Assembly: GCA_027605045.1 (NCBI GenBank)
Contig: JAQFWX010000005.1
Coordinates: forward strand, 1,612,001 to 1,676,000
Length of the DNA: 64,000 nt
From: Phallus indusiatus
Lineage: Eukaryota > Basidiomycota > Agaricomycetes > Phallales > Phallaceae
Reading direction: 5' to 3'
Shown: positions 34,876 through 44,864 of the stretch, in pieces
Layout: every line of letters starts with the position of its first letter
How positions within the stretch are numbered: the first letter of the stretch is position 1
Program-made: the position numbers and the translations under genes
Notes under the pieces: generated by a model
Seen by the model: the letters and a program-made list of their open reading frames with translations, nothing else
Told to the model about the DNA's origin: nothing
Database searches by the model: none

Positions 34876-36633
34876 TCAGTCAGAGGGATTGCTGTAGTCA
34901 ATCTCCATGCTCTCCGAGGCACTCGGATGCGGTGCATCAAGGTCCTCAGGGGGCCTCAACAATTCCTCGTCCGTCATCTGAATTGGGACGGACGGGGAGT
35001 AGACCTTGTTAGGCGGGCCTGCCACGATACTGGCAGGTGATGCCGACGCATGAACGGCGGGGGCGGACGACTGAGTCGTACGCGCCTTTTTTGTTGGACG
35101 ATCCAGTCCACGGCGCACGCGATAGTCATGCGTGATGCGGTTGACATCTTCTCCATTGGCATAACGTTGGAGAAGGGGCGCGATCACTTCAGTGACGCGT
35201 CTTGTTGTCGCTCCATTGGCATGCATGGAGCGAATCACCTCCTCTATGGTAATGGAGGAGGGGGATTTACACTCGAAGGCACGAGTGTAGCCTTCCATAA
35301 GAGTGGAAGGCAGGTGGGTGGAGGAATTACCCCTACCACCGAGGATTTCTCCCCACACAGTAAGTGCGGGGTCGAGGAGGCATTCAGCCGCCTTCTCGAG
35401 AAACTTGGCACGTACTTCACGAGTACGTGTGACTCTCTTGAGCCAAGCAAACACCTCAATGTCCTGAGGGTTTAAAGATCCATCCGACATTAGTCGGATG
35501 TAGGGAGGGACCTGGTTAGGGTCCGCGTTCCAAGTATTGATTAGATACTTGATCTCGGGGTGAATTAATTCTCCCGAGATGAACACCACCGGTGGACGGT
35601 TGGCGGCAGCCTCCATAGCTTCAAGCTTGGCTGTTTTCCTCGCTAGGCGGCGCTCCTTCATGGATCTGCGCCAATGAGTCCATGCGTATGAAATACGCAT
35701 GTGAACCCCTCTGTCATCGGGGTATGTGAACACTGGGGGGTCGGTCCAAACCCGGGTTCCAATCTCGACGAACAATGGTTCGTCGAGGCTGCAGGTGTTA
35801 TACCATGCAGTAGGATTGGGGGTGCCAGGCACCAGAGAATGATCCCCACTAACAGTGGGGTCGAAGCCCTTGACGAAGAAGGGCCATGGGTCCCTGTTGG
35901 AGTCCCATCCTGGCTTGGTCCGTGGATACGGACCAGAGGGTTTCCTTGGAGAAACCGGGGCAGCATCGTGAGAGCCCGATGCCTTGGTTGCATTAGCGTA
36001 GGTACGCTGAGGCTTGCGTTTGGTGGACGACGCGATGGAGGCATCGTCATCATAGTCGTTATCATCGACTATGTCTTCCATGTCGTCGTCAGACGACATG
36101 TCGTTGAAGATATCAGGCAAAGGGGCTGCCTGGGATGGTTCAGGCGCTTTATCGGCCTGGTCTCTCGACCGCTTTTTGGAGGTCAATGGGGTGTTCGACG
36201 GGCCTGCCGTCGACGCTGAACGTTCAAGTTCAGCAATGCGAGCTTTCAGCTCGCAGATACGACGATTCGCATCGTCGAGGTGGTCTGTCAAGGACTTGAC
36301 GTCCTTTTCAGCTTCTTCTAGACGTTCGTCTAGATGATAGTACTCCCTCCTTATGAAGGGAAAGGCCTTGTAGACGGCCTGCTTGACCATATCATGGTCA
36401 AGGATGATTGCCCCGCTGCCAGCGGGGCCTGCCAGGTGATTGGCAAAGTCGTTGCACGCAGTGCAACTATCATTGTTATGATAGACGGATATGCATCCGT
36501 CCATCGCGTCTAAGGTCCATTCGGACCTTTGCAGGGCCAGTTGAGCCTCTGCTTTTTTGAACCTACTAACAGGTTGCGGCATAGGCGACCGCGAGCGTGA
36601 TCGTTCGCGTTGCTTTCCCTTGCTGTCAGGCAT
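34876..36633 (-). CDS. Additional ORF of the Gypsy element (585 residues, function unknown)
   Basis: Lies between pol and the 3' LTR, the position of env or accessory ORFs in other LTR elements, and is separated from pol by 134 bp. No signal peptide or membrane segment is visible, so it is not env-like. The N-terminus is Arg/Ser-rich (KGKQRERSRSRSP), followed by a CTACNDFANHL segment, a coiled coil at about residues 98-140 (ERLEEAEKDVKSLTDHL), an acidic stretch (SSDDDMEDIVDDND), a basic Lys/Arg-rich hinge, then a folded-looking part with YAWTHWRRSMKERRLARK, and an acidic tail. It may bind nucleic acid or chromatin, but this is inference. The ORF is uninterrupted, with at least ten perfect hairpins of stem 8 or more in its DNA. 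Confidence 0.8.
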   Translation of the reverse strand: MPDSKGKQRERSRSRSPMPQPVSRFKKAEAQLALQRSEWTLDAMDGCISVYHNNDSCTACNDFANHLAGPAGSGAIILDHDMVKQAVYKAFPFIRREYYHLDERLEEAEKDVKSLTDHLDDANRRICELKARIAELERSASTAGPSNTPLTSKKRSRDQADKAPEPSQAAPLPDIFNDMSSDDDMEDIVDDNDYDDDASIASSTKRKPQRTYANATKASGSHDAAPVSPRKPSGPYPRTKPGWDSNRDPWPFFVKGFDPTVSGDHSLVPGTPNPTAWYNTCSLDEPLFVEIGTRVWTDPPVFTYPDDRGVHMRISYAWTHWRRSMKERRLARKTAKLEAMEAAANRPPVVFISGELIHPEIKYLINTWNADPNQVPPYIRLMSDGSLNPQDIEVFAWLKRVTRTREVRAKFLEKAAECLLDPALTVWGEILGGRGNSSTHLPSTLMEGYTRAFECKSPSSITIEEVIRSMHANGATTRRVTEVIAPLLQRYANGEDVNRITHDYRVRRGLDRPTKKARTTQSSAPAVHASASPASIVAGPPNKVYSPSVPIQMTDEELLRPPEDLDAPHPSASESMEIDYSNPSD

Positions 36634-36767
36634 GGGGGGTGTTGAGGGAGAAAAGGCCGTGAACGGACTTTTGGGTTATATACTTGGGCGGCCTCATGGA
36701 GCGCCCAAGTGAAAATTACCTCACCGCGTAGCAGTGAAGTGCCAGTGGATCCCTGTGGGTGGGATCT

Positions 36768-39700
36768 TCAAGCAGATCCCCGAGTGGGATCTGGGCGCTT
36801 GTTGCTGGTCCGCGACTCTCCGTGATTGGATAGTCGTGGCAGCTGCCGAGGCTCGTTTACGCCTCGTAATTGCAAGTACTCGTCTAGAGCTTGCAAGTCC
36901 TTACAGTTACTGTAAGGTTCCCAAGTGGTATCCCCAAGGGTCCACTGGACTAGGAACTCGAGATCTTTCTCGCGAGTTCCACTCCAGCGATGAGCTAGAA
37001 GTTCCTCGACGTGCCATTCAGCGTCGTCTGGCTGTCCAAAATCATACGCCGTGAGTGTATCGCGGCGTGGAAATCTCTCATCGTCATTGGCGATGTGAGG
37101 TTTAATCAAATCCACGTGAAATACGGGATTTATGCGACGTTGCTTGAGCTCTTCAGAGAGCTCAAGTTTTACTGTAATGTTGTCCTTGACGGACAACACT
37201 TTGTATGGTCCCACATAACGCGGGATCAACTTCTTAACTCTCCCCTTGGGGAGGTTGAGATTCCTCGTTGACAGATAGACGAGGTCACCCTCTTTGTACT
37301 CCGGTGCATCGCGCCGTGAGTTGTTCGCATAGTGAGCCTGTTTAACGCGATTGGCTATGATAGCGTCATGCGCTATCATGAGATTCCACTTTGCCTGTTG
37401 AGCAAAGTGTTGAACACCTTTGAATTTGGTGTTCGTCTCAATTTTCCTTCCCAATCTGGGAAGATAGCCGTAATTGAGTTCAAACGGCGCGAAACCAGTG
37501 GTTTCGCTGGTGCTGCTATTAATAGCAAACTCCACCATTGGGATCCTTTCGGCCCAATCTTTTTGATCGTTCTGTATCACGGAACGAAGTATTTGGCCAA
37601 TCGAGTGATTGGCTCGCTCGGTAGATCCATCCGTTTGCGGATGGAACGCCGTGGACATGAGCAATCGTGTCCCCATTAGGCGTTGCAGTTCCTGCCAGAA
37701 CTTGGCAGTGAATCGTGCATCCCTGTCACTCACGATTGAGTCAGGGACACCGTGGAGTCTTACGACTTCACTGAGGTATAACCAGGCTGTGCCCTTGGCA
37801 GTCAGCTTGGTGGTGGTTGGCATCAGACGAACCATAGAGGTCAGTCTGTCAATCACGACGAATAGGAAGTCGTGGCCGTTTGAAACAGGTAATGGACCGA
37901 CGAAGTCCATTCCAATCGATTCCCAAGGTCTATTGGGAATCGGGAGTTGTTTTAACAGACCACTGGGGTGATTATTTTCCCCTTTATTGGTCTGGCACGT
38001 TCCGCAGGATCTGCAGAACGTATCGATGTCTTCAATCATCGATTTCCACCAGTACGCTTGTCTAACGTACTGAGACGTTTTGTAACGTCCAAAGTGCCCA
38101 ACAATTTGGTGGGCCTCACTGATTATAATCTCAGTGATCCTCCTCCCCTTGTAAAATGTGTTATGGGGGACGCATAATACATCGCGGAGGAACTGATTCT
38201 TGGTAAAGATCAGTTGGTTTTTAATTCCAAATGCCTTGTGAGCGTTTGGGTTGGCAAGGACCAGCTTAAATACTGGGTCCTTGTGATAACCTTGCTGTAT
38301 TAGCGAGGTAAATTCAGCAAAGCCCTCAATTTTGGCTTTGAGAAGCTTGCTGTCTTGCTCTGCACTTAGGGCAAGTATGTCCTCATCGGATTGCGCTTCT
38401 GTAATATCAGAAGGCATAGTATTTGAGGGACCTTCTATTCGAGGTTCCTCTCGTACTCGTGAACGTGTAATAACGTTCACTCTCACTTCATCCCTTCTTT
38501 CGATGGGAAGATGATCCCCTTCGGGATCAAGTCTAACGTCAGCATTGACGTATACCTCCGGAGGATGAACCTCATCCGGAGTGTCTTCTTCGTAGTAACG
38601 AGAGAGGCCATCGGCGACATTGTTAGTGACGCCCTTGACATGAATCGTCTCGTAATCAAAACGAGACAGGTATTCATACCACCGTGCTTGGCGCGGTGAC
38701 ATGCGAGGCTGGGTCTTGAAGTGGACCATGGCCTCATTGTCCGTTACTAGGGTGAATCTTCGCCCTAGTAGTTTGTCTTCCCACTTGAGGAAGGCTTCAA
38801 GTACCGCGATGAGCTCATGCTCATGGGTGCTGTAGTTGTACTGCGCAGGGGTGAATTTCTTCGAGAGAAACCCTGCTGGCCTACATGTCTGCCATGTAGG
38901 CCCTTGCCCATAATAGGCACCGACGCCACATTTAGAGCTGTCGGTTACGACCCAAATTGGATCTGGGTCGTCCACGTTAATAGGCTTCAAGATAGGAGCC
39001 TTTCGCGTGAGTGCTTTGATTGAATCAAAGCACTTGTTCAACAACGGCGTCCATACGAACGGTCTGTTGTTGTACGTACACCCTGATAGTGGTGTAGTGT
39101 ATGCGGCTACCCCTGGTAGGTATGCCGTGACGTATTGCACGAGGCCCAGAAATTTCTGGACATCGTTATACGTGCGTGGAGTTCTCCACTCACGTATTTT
39201 GTCCATCTTCTTGTGATCGGGATGGATGCCATCATCGTCGATGATGTGGCCTAAGCACTCCAGTCGCTTAGAGTACAAATCAACTTTACGACTACTTAGG
39301 TAAAGTTGTGCTTCTCGCAGACGCGAGAAGGCATTCTCTAGATGCTGCTGATGCAGATCTATTGTGTTTGAATAGACGAACACGTCGTCTATGTATGCAT
39401 CCGTCGAACGACCGATGCAGTCCCTAAATATGTGGGTCATCAGACGTTGAAACGTCGATGGGGCATTGCAGTCTCCTTGCTGCATGACATGGCTCTTGAA
39501 AGTGCCATAGATGGTGGCAAAGGTCGTCTTGTGGACGTCCTCTGGGACTATGCGTACTTGCTCGTACGCCTCAGTCAGATCAATTTTTGATCTGTATTTG
39601 TGTCTCGCCACGTTCTGGCGGATGGTTTCCTGGTCAGGGAAGGGCGTTACGTCCTTCTCTGTGTTTTCGTTCTGCAGACGCAGATCGAACACGGTCTGTA

Positions 39701-42437
39701 GTGCTAAGGCTACGGCTCGTTTCTGCAGGCAAAGCATAGGGATTGCCTGTGTAGCTACAGTTGGTTCCCACCAACCTGCAGCTACGTATCGCTGAATCTT
39801 TTCAGAGAGTAGCGCTTTGAGCGCATCCGGACACCTGGGAAGGTGGTACCGGATCTTCTTATTGGGCTCAATAAGAGGAATCTGGTGATTCACTTCCCGA
39901 AATGGGGGAAGTCGGGAAGGGACAGGACCAAACAGGTCACTGTACTTGTTCTTCCAGTACTCGATGAGTGCTGGGATGTTCTCTTCCGTCATCGCGGGGA
40001 CGGAGGAGCTGGGATGTTGGGTGCTGGCTAGCACCATCGCTCCTGTTTCAGGAGCGTGTCCAACCACATGGTGATTGGTGTCGATCACCTCGCCGTCGCG
40101 GGTGATTGTACCTCTGCTGAAATCCAGGCAGATGTTGTAGCGTCTCAGGAATGGGACGCCAATGATCACATCATAGTGATCGATGTTGACGATGTCGGAG
40201 TACTCTTGGACATCGATACCTCCGAATTGGATTCGGGTGTACGTTCCATACTGGATGGACGACTTGCTGCCCTTAACGGCCAGCTGTAGCACGACAGGTT
40301 TGTCGAGCTTGAAGGTTCTTGCTCCGGTGGCAAGAGAGAAATGAGGGGACATGATCATCCCCTGGCATCCACTGTCGACTAGGCAGTGGGCCAATTGGCC
40401 ATTGACTGGCCAGAAACCCTCAATGGGTTTCGATGCGTTTCTGTCTCGTGTTGGGGCACGAGAGCTCACTCTAGCCGTATGGTCATAGAGTGGTTCCTTG
40501 CTCGTAGCGAGCGAGGACTCATTGTCATCCAATGGCGATGACTTGTGGACTGCGAAATGCAGTCTGCGCTCCTCATACTCGTCACCAATTGTGAGGAGCA
40601 TGTATACACTGGGACCATTGTCATCATCGTCCCATTGGTATTGAATACCCTCGTCGTCCTCGACGGGGTCATTGGTGGGCTCATCTTGGGCCACCTCTTC
40701 CTCCACAACTTGTTCAGCTGTGGGGTCTTCCACGTTCTCCTGAGGGGCATCGTTCAATGTCTCGCCAGGGGTCTCTTCAATCTCTTCGATACGACCCACA
40801 TTGGCTCGTACCTGTCTCAGTCTGGGGCACGCATTTCTGTAGTGTCCCACCTGCCCACAGTTGAAACACGTGGGAGGGGTAGTGCTAGTACGATTGTTCG
40901 TACTAGTTGGGGCAGTCCTAGTGGTCTGCGAGCTATGGTTCCTCGAGTTTGACGAGCTCGAGGGGCGATTCCCCAATGGGGAATTGCCATTAGTTCGCGT
41001 CTCATGGGGACGCGCAGAGGGACCGTGGTTCCTCTGGTTTAAGCGCATATTGTTTGAATGCGCTTGTCTGGCCAAGTTGGTGTGGCTGCTGCTGCTGCCA
41101 CTACCACTACTGCCACTACTACCCGTTGGACGGGTAGTACTTCCTTGGGAGGCCGTTATCGATCTCCGCTTCTTGAACGCCTCCTCTACTTGGATGGCGA
41201 GTGCGAGCAGTTCCTTAGCAGACATCTGCTCAGGACTACCGCCTCTGAACGCTACTTCAGCGGCGAGGCTGTGGTTCAGCCCATCAAGGAACCTCCTCCT
41301 GAATGTATAATCATCAGGAGGGTGCGCTAGTCTGTTGGCTAGCGTGAGTAATGCACTCATGTATTCGTGTACAGAGTGCGATCCCTGTCGTTCGCGTTCA
41401 AACTGGATCGCCACCTCACTTCTCGAGTGGGGTGGGAGGAATCGTTCGTGTAGTCTCCGTAGAGCAGGGACTAGGGTCCACTCATGCATGGGACGAGTAC
41501 CTCGTTCCACATTCTGGGTGAACCACTCTTGTACCAACCCTTCTAGGCGCATGCCTAGAAAGGAGAGTTGCTCTGCTTGACTGACTTCTCCAAGCAGGTG
41601 GTTTACGCGTAGCCAGCGTAACAGACCCGACACAAAGTTGTCGAAGTCTTCGGCTCTGGATGAGCCGCTATATGTGGGCGGGAGCCCTATCTTCGCTCCT
41701 GCTTTCGCAAGAGGCGAGTTGCCTGGCATCATATCCCTGTTTGCAATCAGGGCTTCTTGAACCATGGCTATGACGCCCTCAAGTACTGGGGCGTCGTCGT
41801 TGAAAGGGTCAAACCTTTCAACACGTTCCTCATCGAACGGTGTGGCGCGGAGATCCTCGCCATACTGTGGTCGACGAGCGTATCCATCATATGGATCGAT
41901 ACGTGGTACTTCTGCTGGGTTAGCAGATGCTTGCCTCTGCCCATTGGGCTCGGCACTTTGCCTTGGCAGTTGTCTGCCAGGCGGTGGTGCTCTGTCGTCT
42001 GGACGACTAGAGCTTGTGGCTGGATCTGGCGATGGGACCCTATCGCCAGTGATGGCATTATAGCCACCTTCAAACACACGAGCATGGCAGACCGCGTTCA
42101 TACGCGCGTCCCTCGCGATGCGGATTCTATCTTGAATGATCCGCAGTTGCTGCTCGTTTGGGGTGTCAGTCTCGAGGGAGCCTGCTACAGCTTCCTCGAG
42201 TGCGTTAGTGGCCGCCTCCACAGCCCGTGCATGTGTACAGATTGCTCTGTCGGAGAGTAGCCCTGCTATCCTCTGGTATTCGAGGGCAGCTTGGGCGACC
42301 ACTTCAGCATCCTCTCGTGGGGGTGCTCCATTTCGCGACTGGTTCACCAGTCGCGTGGCTATCTCGGTATCGATATAGTCACCAACCGTGTCAGACTCGT
42401 GAGGCGGTCGTCTTGTGAAACGGTACATCCGTCTCAC
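36768..42437 (-). CDS. Gag-pol polyprotein, Ty3/Gypsy with chromodomain (1889 residues)
   Basis: Single uninterrupted ORF. Gag-like region about residues 250-430 (AEDFDNFVSGLLRWL, QEWF, HEYMSALLTLANRL); zinc knuckle CFNCGQVGHYRNACP at 524-538; protease DSG at 688-690; reverse transcriptase about 860-1070 with YIDD at 1015-1018; RNase H about 1155-1290 (WVVTDSSKCGVGAYYG, THEHELIAVLEA, TLVTDNEAM); integrase HHCC zinc finger 1442-1482 and catalytic D1511, D1571, E1607 with D,D(35)E spacing; C-terminal chromodomain about 1807-1858 (WHVEELLAHRW, EFLVQW, TTWEPYSNC). This places it among chromoviruses, whose chromodomain steers integration to particular chromatin. All catalytic residues are present, so the protein could be functional although the leader is interrupted. 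Gag and pol are fused in one frame. Confidence 0.95.
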   Translation of the reverse strand: MRRMYRFTRRPPHESDTVGDYIDTEIATRLVNQSRNGAPPREDAEVVAQAALEYQRIAGLLSDRAICTHARAVEAATNALEEAVAGSLETDTPNEQQLRIIQDRIRIARDARMNAVCHARVFEGGYNAITGDRVPSPDPATSSSRPDDRAPPPGRQLPRQSAEPNGQRQASANPAEVPRIDPYDGYARRPQYGEDLRATPFDEERVERFDPFNDDAPVLEGVIAMVQEALIANRDMMPGNSPLAKAGAKIGLPPTYSGSSRAEDFDNFVSGLLRWLRVNHLLGEVSQAEQLSFLGMRLEGLVQEWFTQNVERGTRPMHEWTLVPALRRLHERFLPPHSRSEVAIQFERERQGSHSVHEYMSALLTLANRLAHPPDDYTFRRRFLDGLNHSLAAEVAFRGGSPEQMSAKELLALAIQVEEAFKKRRSITASQGSTTRPTGSSGSSGSGSSSSHTNLARQAHSNNMRLNQRNHGPSARPHETRTNGNSPLGNRPSSSSNSRNHSSQTTRTAPTSTNNRTSTTPPTCFNCGQVGHYRNACPRLRQVRANVGRIEEIEETPGETLNDAPQENVEDPTAEQVVEEEVAQDEPTNDPVEDDEGIQYQWDDDDNGPSVYMLLTIGDEYEERRLHFAVHKSSPLDDNESSLATSKEPLYDHTARVSSRAPTRDRNASKPIEGFWPVNGQLAHCLVDSGCQGMIMSPHFSLATGARTFKLDKPVVLQLAVKGSKSSIQYGTYTRIQFGGIDVQEYSDIVNIDHYDVIIGVPFLRRYNICLDFSRGTITRDGEVIDTNHHVVGHAPETGAMVLASTQHPSSSVPAMTEENIPALIEYWKNKYSDLFGPVPSRLPPFREVNHQIPLIEPNKKIRYHLPRCPDALKALLSEKIQRYVAAGWWEPTVATQAIPMLCLQKRAVALALQTVFDLRLQNENTEKDVTPFPDQETIRQNVARHKYRSKIDLTEAYEQVRIVPEDVHKTTFATIYGTFKSHVMQQGDCNAPSTFQRLMTHIFRDCIGRSTDAYIDDVFVYSNTIDLHQQHLENAFSRLREAQLYLSSRKVDLYSKRLECLGHIIDDDGIHPDHKKMDKIREWRTPRTYNDVQKFLGLVQYVTAYLPGVAAYTTPLSGCTYNNRPFVWTPLLNKCFDSIKALTRKAPILKPINVDDPDPIWVVTDSSKCGVGAYYGQGPTWQTCRPAGFLSKKFTPAQYNYSTHEHELIAVLEAFLKWEDKLLGRRFTLVTDNEAMVHFKTQPRMSPRQARWYEYLSRFDYETIHVKGVTNNVADGLSRYYEEDTPDEVHPPEVYVNADVRLDPEGDHLPIERRDEVRVNVITRSRVREEPRIEGPSNTMPSDITEAQSDEDILALSAEQDSKLLKAKIEGFAEFTSLIQQGYHKDPVFKLVLANPNAHKAFGIKNQLIFTKNQFLRDVLCVPHNTFYKGRRITEIIISEAHQIVGHFGRYKTSQYVRQAYWWKSMIEDIDTFCRSCGTCQTNKGENNHPSGLLKQLPIPNRPWESIGMDFVGPLPVSNGHDFLFVVIDRLTSMVRLMPTTTKLTAKGTAWLYLSEVVRLHGVPDSIVSDRDARFTAKFWQELQRLMGTRLLMSTAFHPQTDGSTERANHSIGQILRSVIQNDQKDWAERIPMVEFAINSSTSETTGFAPFELNYGYLPRLGRKIETNTKFKGVQHFAQQAKWNLMIAHDAIIANRVKQAHYANNSRRDAPEYKEGDLVYLSTRNLNLPKGRVKKLIPRYVGPYKVLSVKDNITVKLELSEELKQRRINPVFHVDLIKPHIANDDERFPRRDTLTAYDFGQPDDAEWHVEELLAHRWSGTREKDLEFLVQWTLGDTTWEPYSNCKDLQALDEYLQLRGVNEPRQLPRLSNHGESRTSNKRPDPTRGSA

Positions 42438-43055
42438 TGTTTCTCTGCCAGCCTCTATCTCGGGGCCGGGGTTCCTAGGAGCTGTATATGCTGTAGCTCC
42501 TTGGGTAGGAGGTCTAACAGGACGCGTACTCGGTCCTGGGGTAGCGTTCTGGGAATGTTGCCTGGTGCCTGTTGGTGCAGGCTCAGGGGATTGGGAATTG
42601 CCAGCTGTCGCTGGTGACGGACTGGCGTATGTCGGTCCCGTCGGTGTAACAAACCTAGCTTGTGGGGCTGAGTTTGTGAATTGATATGCAAGGCGACTCG
42701 TCGGCCCTGCTGGTCTAGGACGAGTAGATCCCGTACCTGGTGCAGGCGGATCTACCGCTCTGCTTTTTCCTTTGTCAGAGCGTGTAACGGTTGGGAAAGG
42801 GGTTAATAAGAGTCTATAGTCACCCAGACTCTAGGGTTTAATTCCCCATTACTGGGGAATTGTAGTGTAGCTTTGTGCGGCGTCACAGCGTGACATTAAG
42901 CGCCCGTCACACTTGTAGAGCGGTGTGACATAGTAGTTAGTTAACTTTTTACTACCCACTACACTGCATTGTATTCCCTATTAGCCTAGATTGAGCAATA
43001 GACAGGAATTCTGTGCATTTGTGGGATTTTATTTATAGCAGGTATTATTAGCCTG

Positions 43056-43403
43056 CTATAAAACTGTTACAGAGCGTGCTCGTGCAGGCTCTGCTTCAGG
43101 AGACAAGTCTGTCGTCCTGACCTGGTCCCTGTCAGTGCCCATGGTAACAGGCTCTGGCTCGGGGTTTTCAACTCCTGCGTTGACGTTCTCGATTAATCGA
43201 GCTAGTCTCTGCAGTTCTGACGGGGACATATTCCCGTTCCTCACGCCATCGAGCAACGATGTGTGAACAGCGTTCATGGCCTCATCCCTTCGGATGGACC
43301 TATCGCTCCTAACGCTAAGTCTGGAGCGACCAGATGCTACGGACTTTACGTCCTCATCTTCTTCATCAGCAAGTTGGGGCTGATGTTCCATCGTCTGCGA
43401 CAC
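43056..43403 (-). CDS. Short leader ORF of the Gypsy element
   Basis: 115 codons upstream of gag-pol, acidic and Ser/Arg-rich (SVASGRSRLSVRSDRSIRR). A second segment beyond the two nested insertions (44765 down to about 44653, starting MAPTTRSQSAPDRG) may be the original start of the same small protein, now separated by LTR-E and CACTA-2. The frames do not join cleanly by eye. Function unknown; it may be coding or merely structured leader RNA. Confidence 0.35.
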   Translation of the reverse strand: MSQTMEHQPQLADEEDEDVKSVASGRSRLSVRSDRSIRRDEAMNAVHTSLLDGVRNGNMSPSELQRLARLIENVNAGVENPEPEPVTMGTDRDQVRTTDLSPEAEPARARSVTVL

Positions 43404-43419
43404 AGGACGAGTGGGATTT

Positions 43420-43771
43420 TGTTACGGTACGCTAGCGCCTTGCCCTATTATTCGATTTCTTCGATTTCTTTCGATTTCATTTCGCACTTCGATTTCCATC
43501 ATTTCCCGTATTTTGTCGTTTCCACTATTTTCATCGTTTTCTCGATCTCTCGATCTTTTCGATTTATTTCGATTTCTGTTTGTATCTCCTTGGATCCCAT
43601 GGGGATCAGTCGGGCGCCTCATATCCTGTACTTATATGCGACTTCCCTAGAGGGGGATACCTAAGCTTGTTCTCTTAGGTTTTCCCTCCTCTAGGTGAGT
43701 AGTTAGTCGTTGTCCCCCAATAGATCTTAGGTTTTCCCTCCTCTAGGTGTGTGCCCTGAGTTGCCCTAACA
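43420..43771 (+). mobile_element. Solo LTR-E (352 bp, TSD GATTT)
   Basis: TGTTACGGTACGCTAGCGCC to GTTGCCCTAACA, flanked by GATTT at 43415-43419 and 43772-43776. Related to LTR-A by its termini and the duplicated TTAGG...CCTCCTCTAGG motif. It interrupts the Gypsy leader. A run of CGATTTC words fills its middle. Confidence 0.88.
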
Positions 43772-43813
43772 GATTTTGGGTTGATGCATCCACTCTCTCC
43801 CATGTGGATGACT

Positions 43814-44649
43814 CACTGGAGACATTGTAGGGTTTAGCCAAAAAAAGGATCTTAAGAAAATTATAGTTCAAGGTATAGACTATTGATGATTTACCAAATT
43901 GCATAATTATATTATAACTAATACTCAGATTAAAGAATTCTGGCTTGGAAAATTGTCAGTATACTGCTATAATTATCTTGGTTGAATTATGTAATGATTC
44001 TTTGTCATACAAGCCCATGATCAATGTTATCCATTCAGTAAAATAATAAACAGAATGAAACTTACATTATCATCATCCATATTGAAGAATGTTCTAAAAA
44101 TATTGTTTATATTTATTATGAGAATATATTTCTATTATAATTTGGATGCATGGGAAAAGCTTAATTTCAAGCATGAGAATACTCTTTGTAATATTAGAGT
44201 TTTCCTGGGAAAACCTTAATAATACATGGATTCCTGGAAAATCTTGAGAAAACTCTAATGTCACATATTGTGACCTTAAGTTTTAATTACACAGAAGCTC
44301 AATATTTCCCACTCCCTTAAAATTATGATAAAATACTTTATTGACAAGTAATCATATCAACTTGAATATATAATTTTCCGCTATGGTTAATAATAATATA
44401 TGTTTTAGTTTGTATACTGTTTGACTGGATAGAGAAAGTTATTCACAGTGTTATATAAGTAAAAATAATTATAGAATTTAACTAAGATAATAATAGCAGC
44501 ATACTGACAATTTTGGAAGCCAGAATCTTTTAATCTGAGTATTAGTTATAATATAATTATGCAATTTGGTAAATCATCAATAGTCTATACCTCGAACTAT
44601 AATTTTCTTAGGATCCTTTTTTTGGCCAAACCCTACAATGCCTCCAGTG
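43814..44649. mobile_element. CACTA-2 element, copy b (836 bp, TSD ACT)
   Basis: CACTGGAGACATTGTAGGG at the left, its inverted complement at the right (one change, GCCTCCAGTG), ACT on both sides. It is inserted in the Gypsy leader 42 bp from LTR-E. Confidence 0.9.
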
Positions 44650-44864
44650 ACTCTCCTTCGAGGGTTCCTTCCCTAGATGGGTCGGGATTTTCGGTTTGCA
44701 CTGGCCCAGGTGGGTCAGGCTGATTGGAATCAGGTGTACCACGATCTGGTGCACTCTGACTCCTGGTAGTAGGAGCCATTGAATCCTCCTGCAATAGGAA
44801 GGGTTAATTTCGCTTGCTTAATACAGCGGCGGGTTGTTTTTAACGCCTTTGGTGTTAAAAAAGA

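Noticed and set aside
34876..36633. Extra ORF considered as an env gene
   Set aside because: No signal peptide, membrane segment or glycoprotein features; acidic, coiled-coil, cytosolic-type composition.
34876..42437. Hairpins in the Gypsy ORFs considered as transcription terminators or miRNA precursors
   Set aside because: They are far too many and lie inside intact open frames; stems are too short for miRNA precursors.
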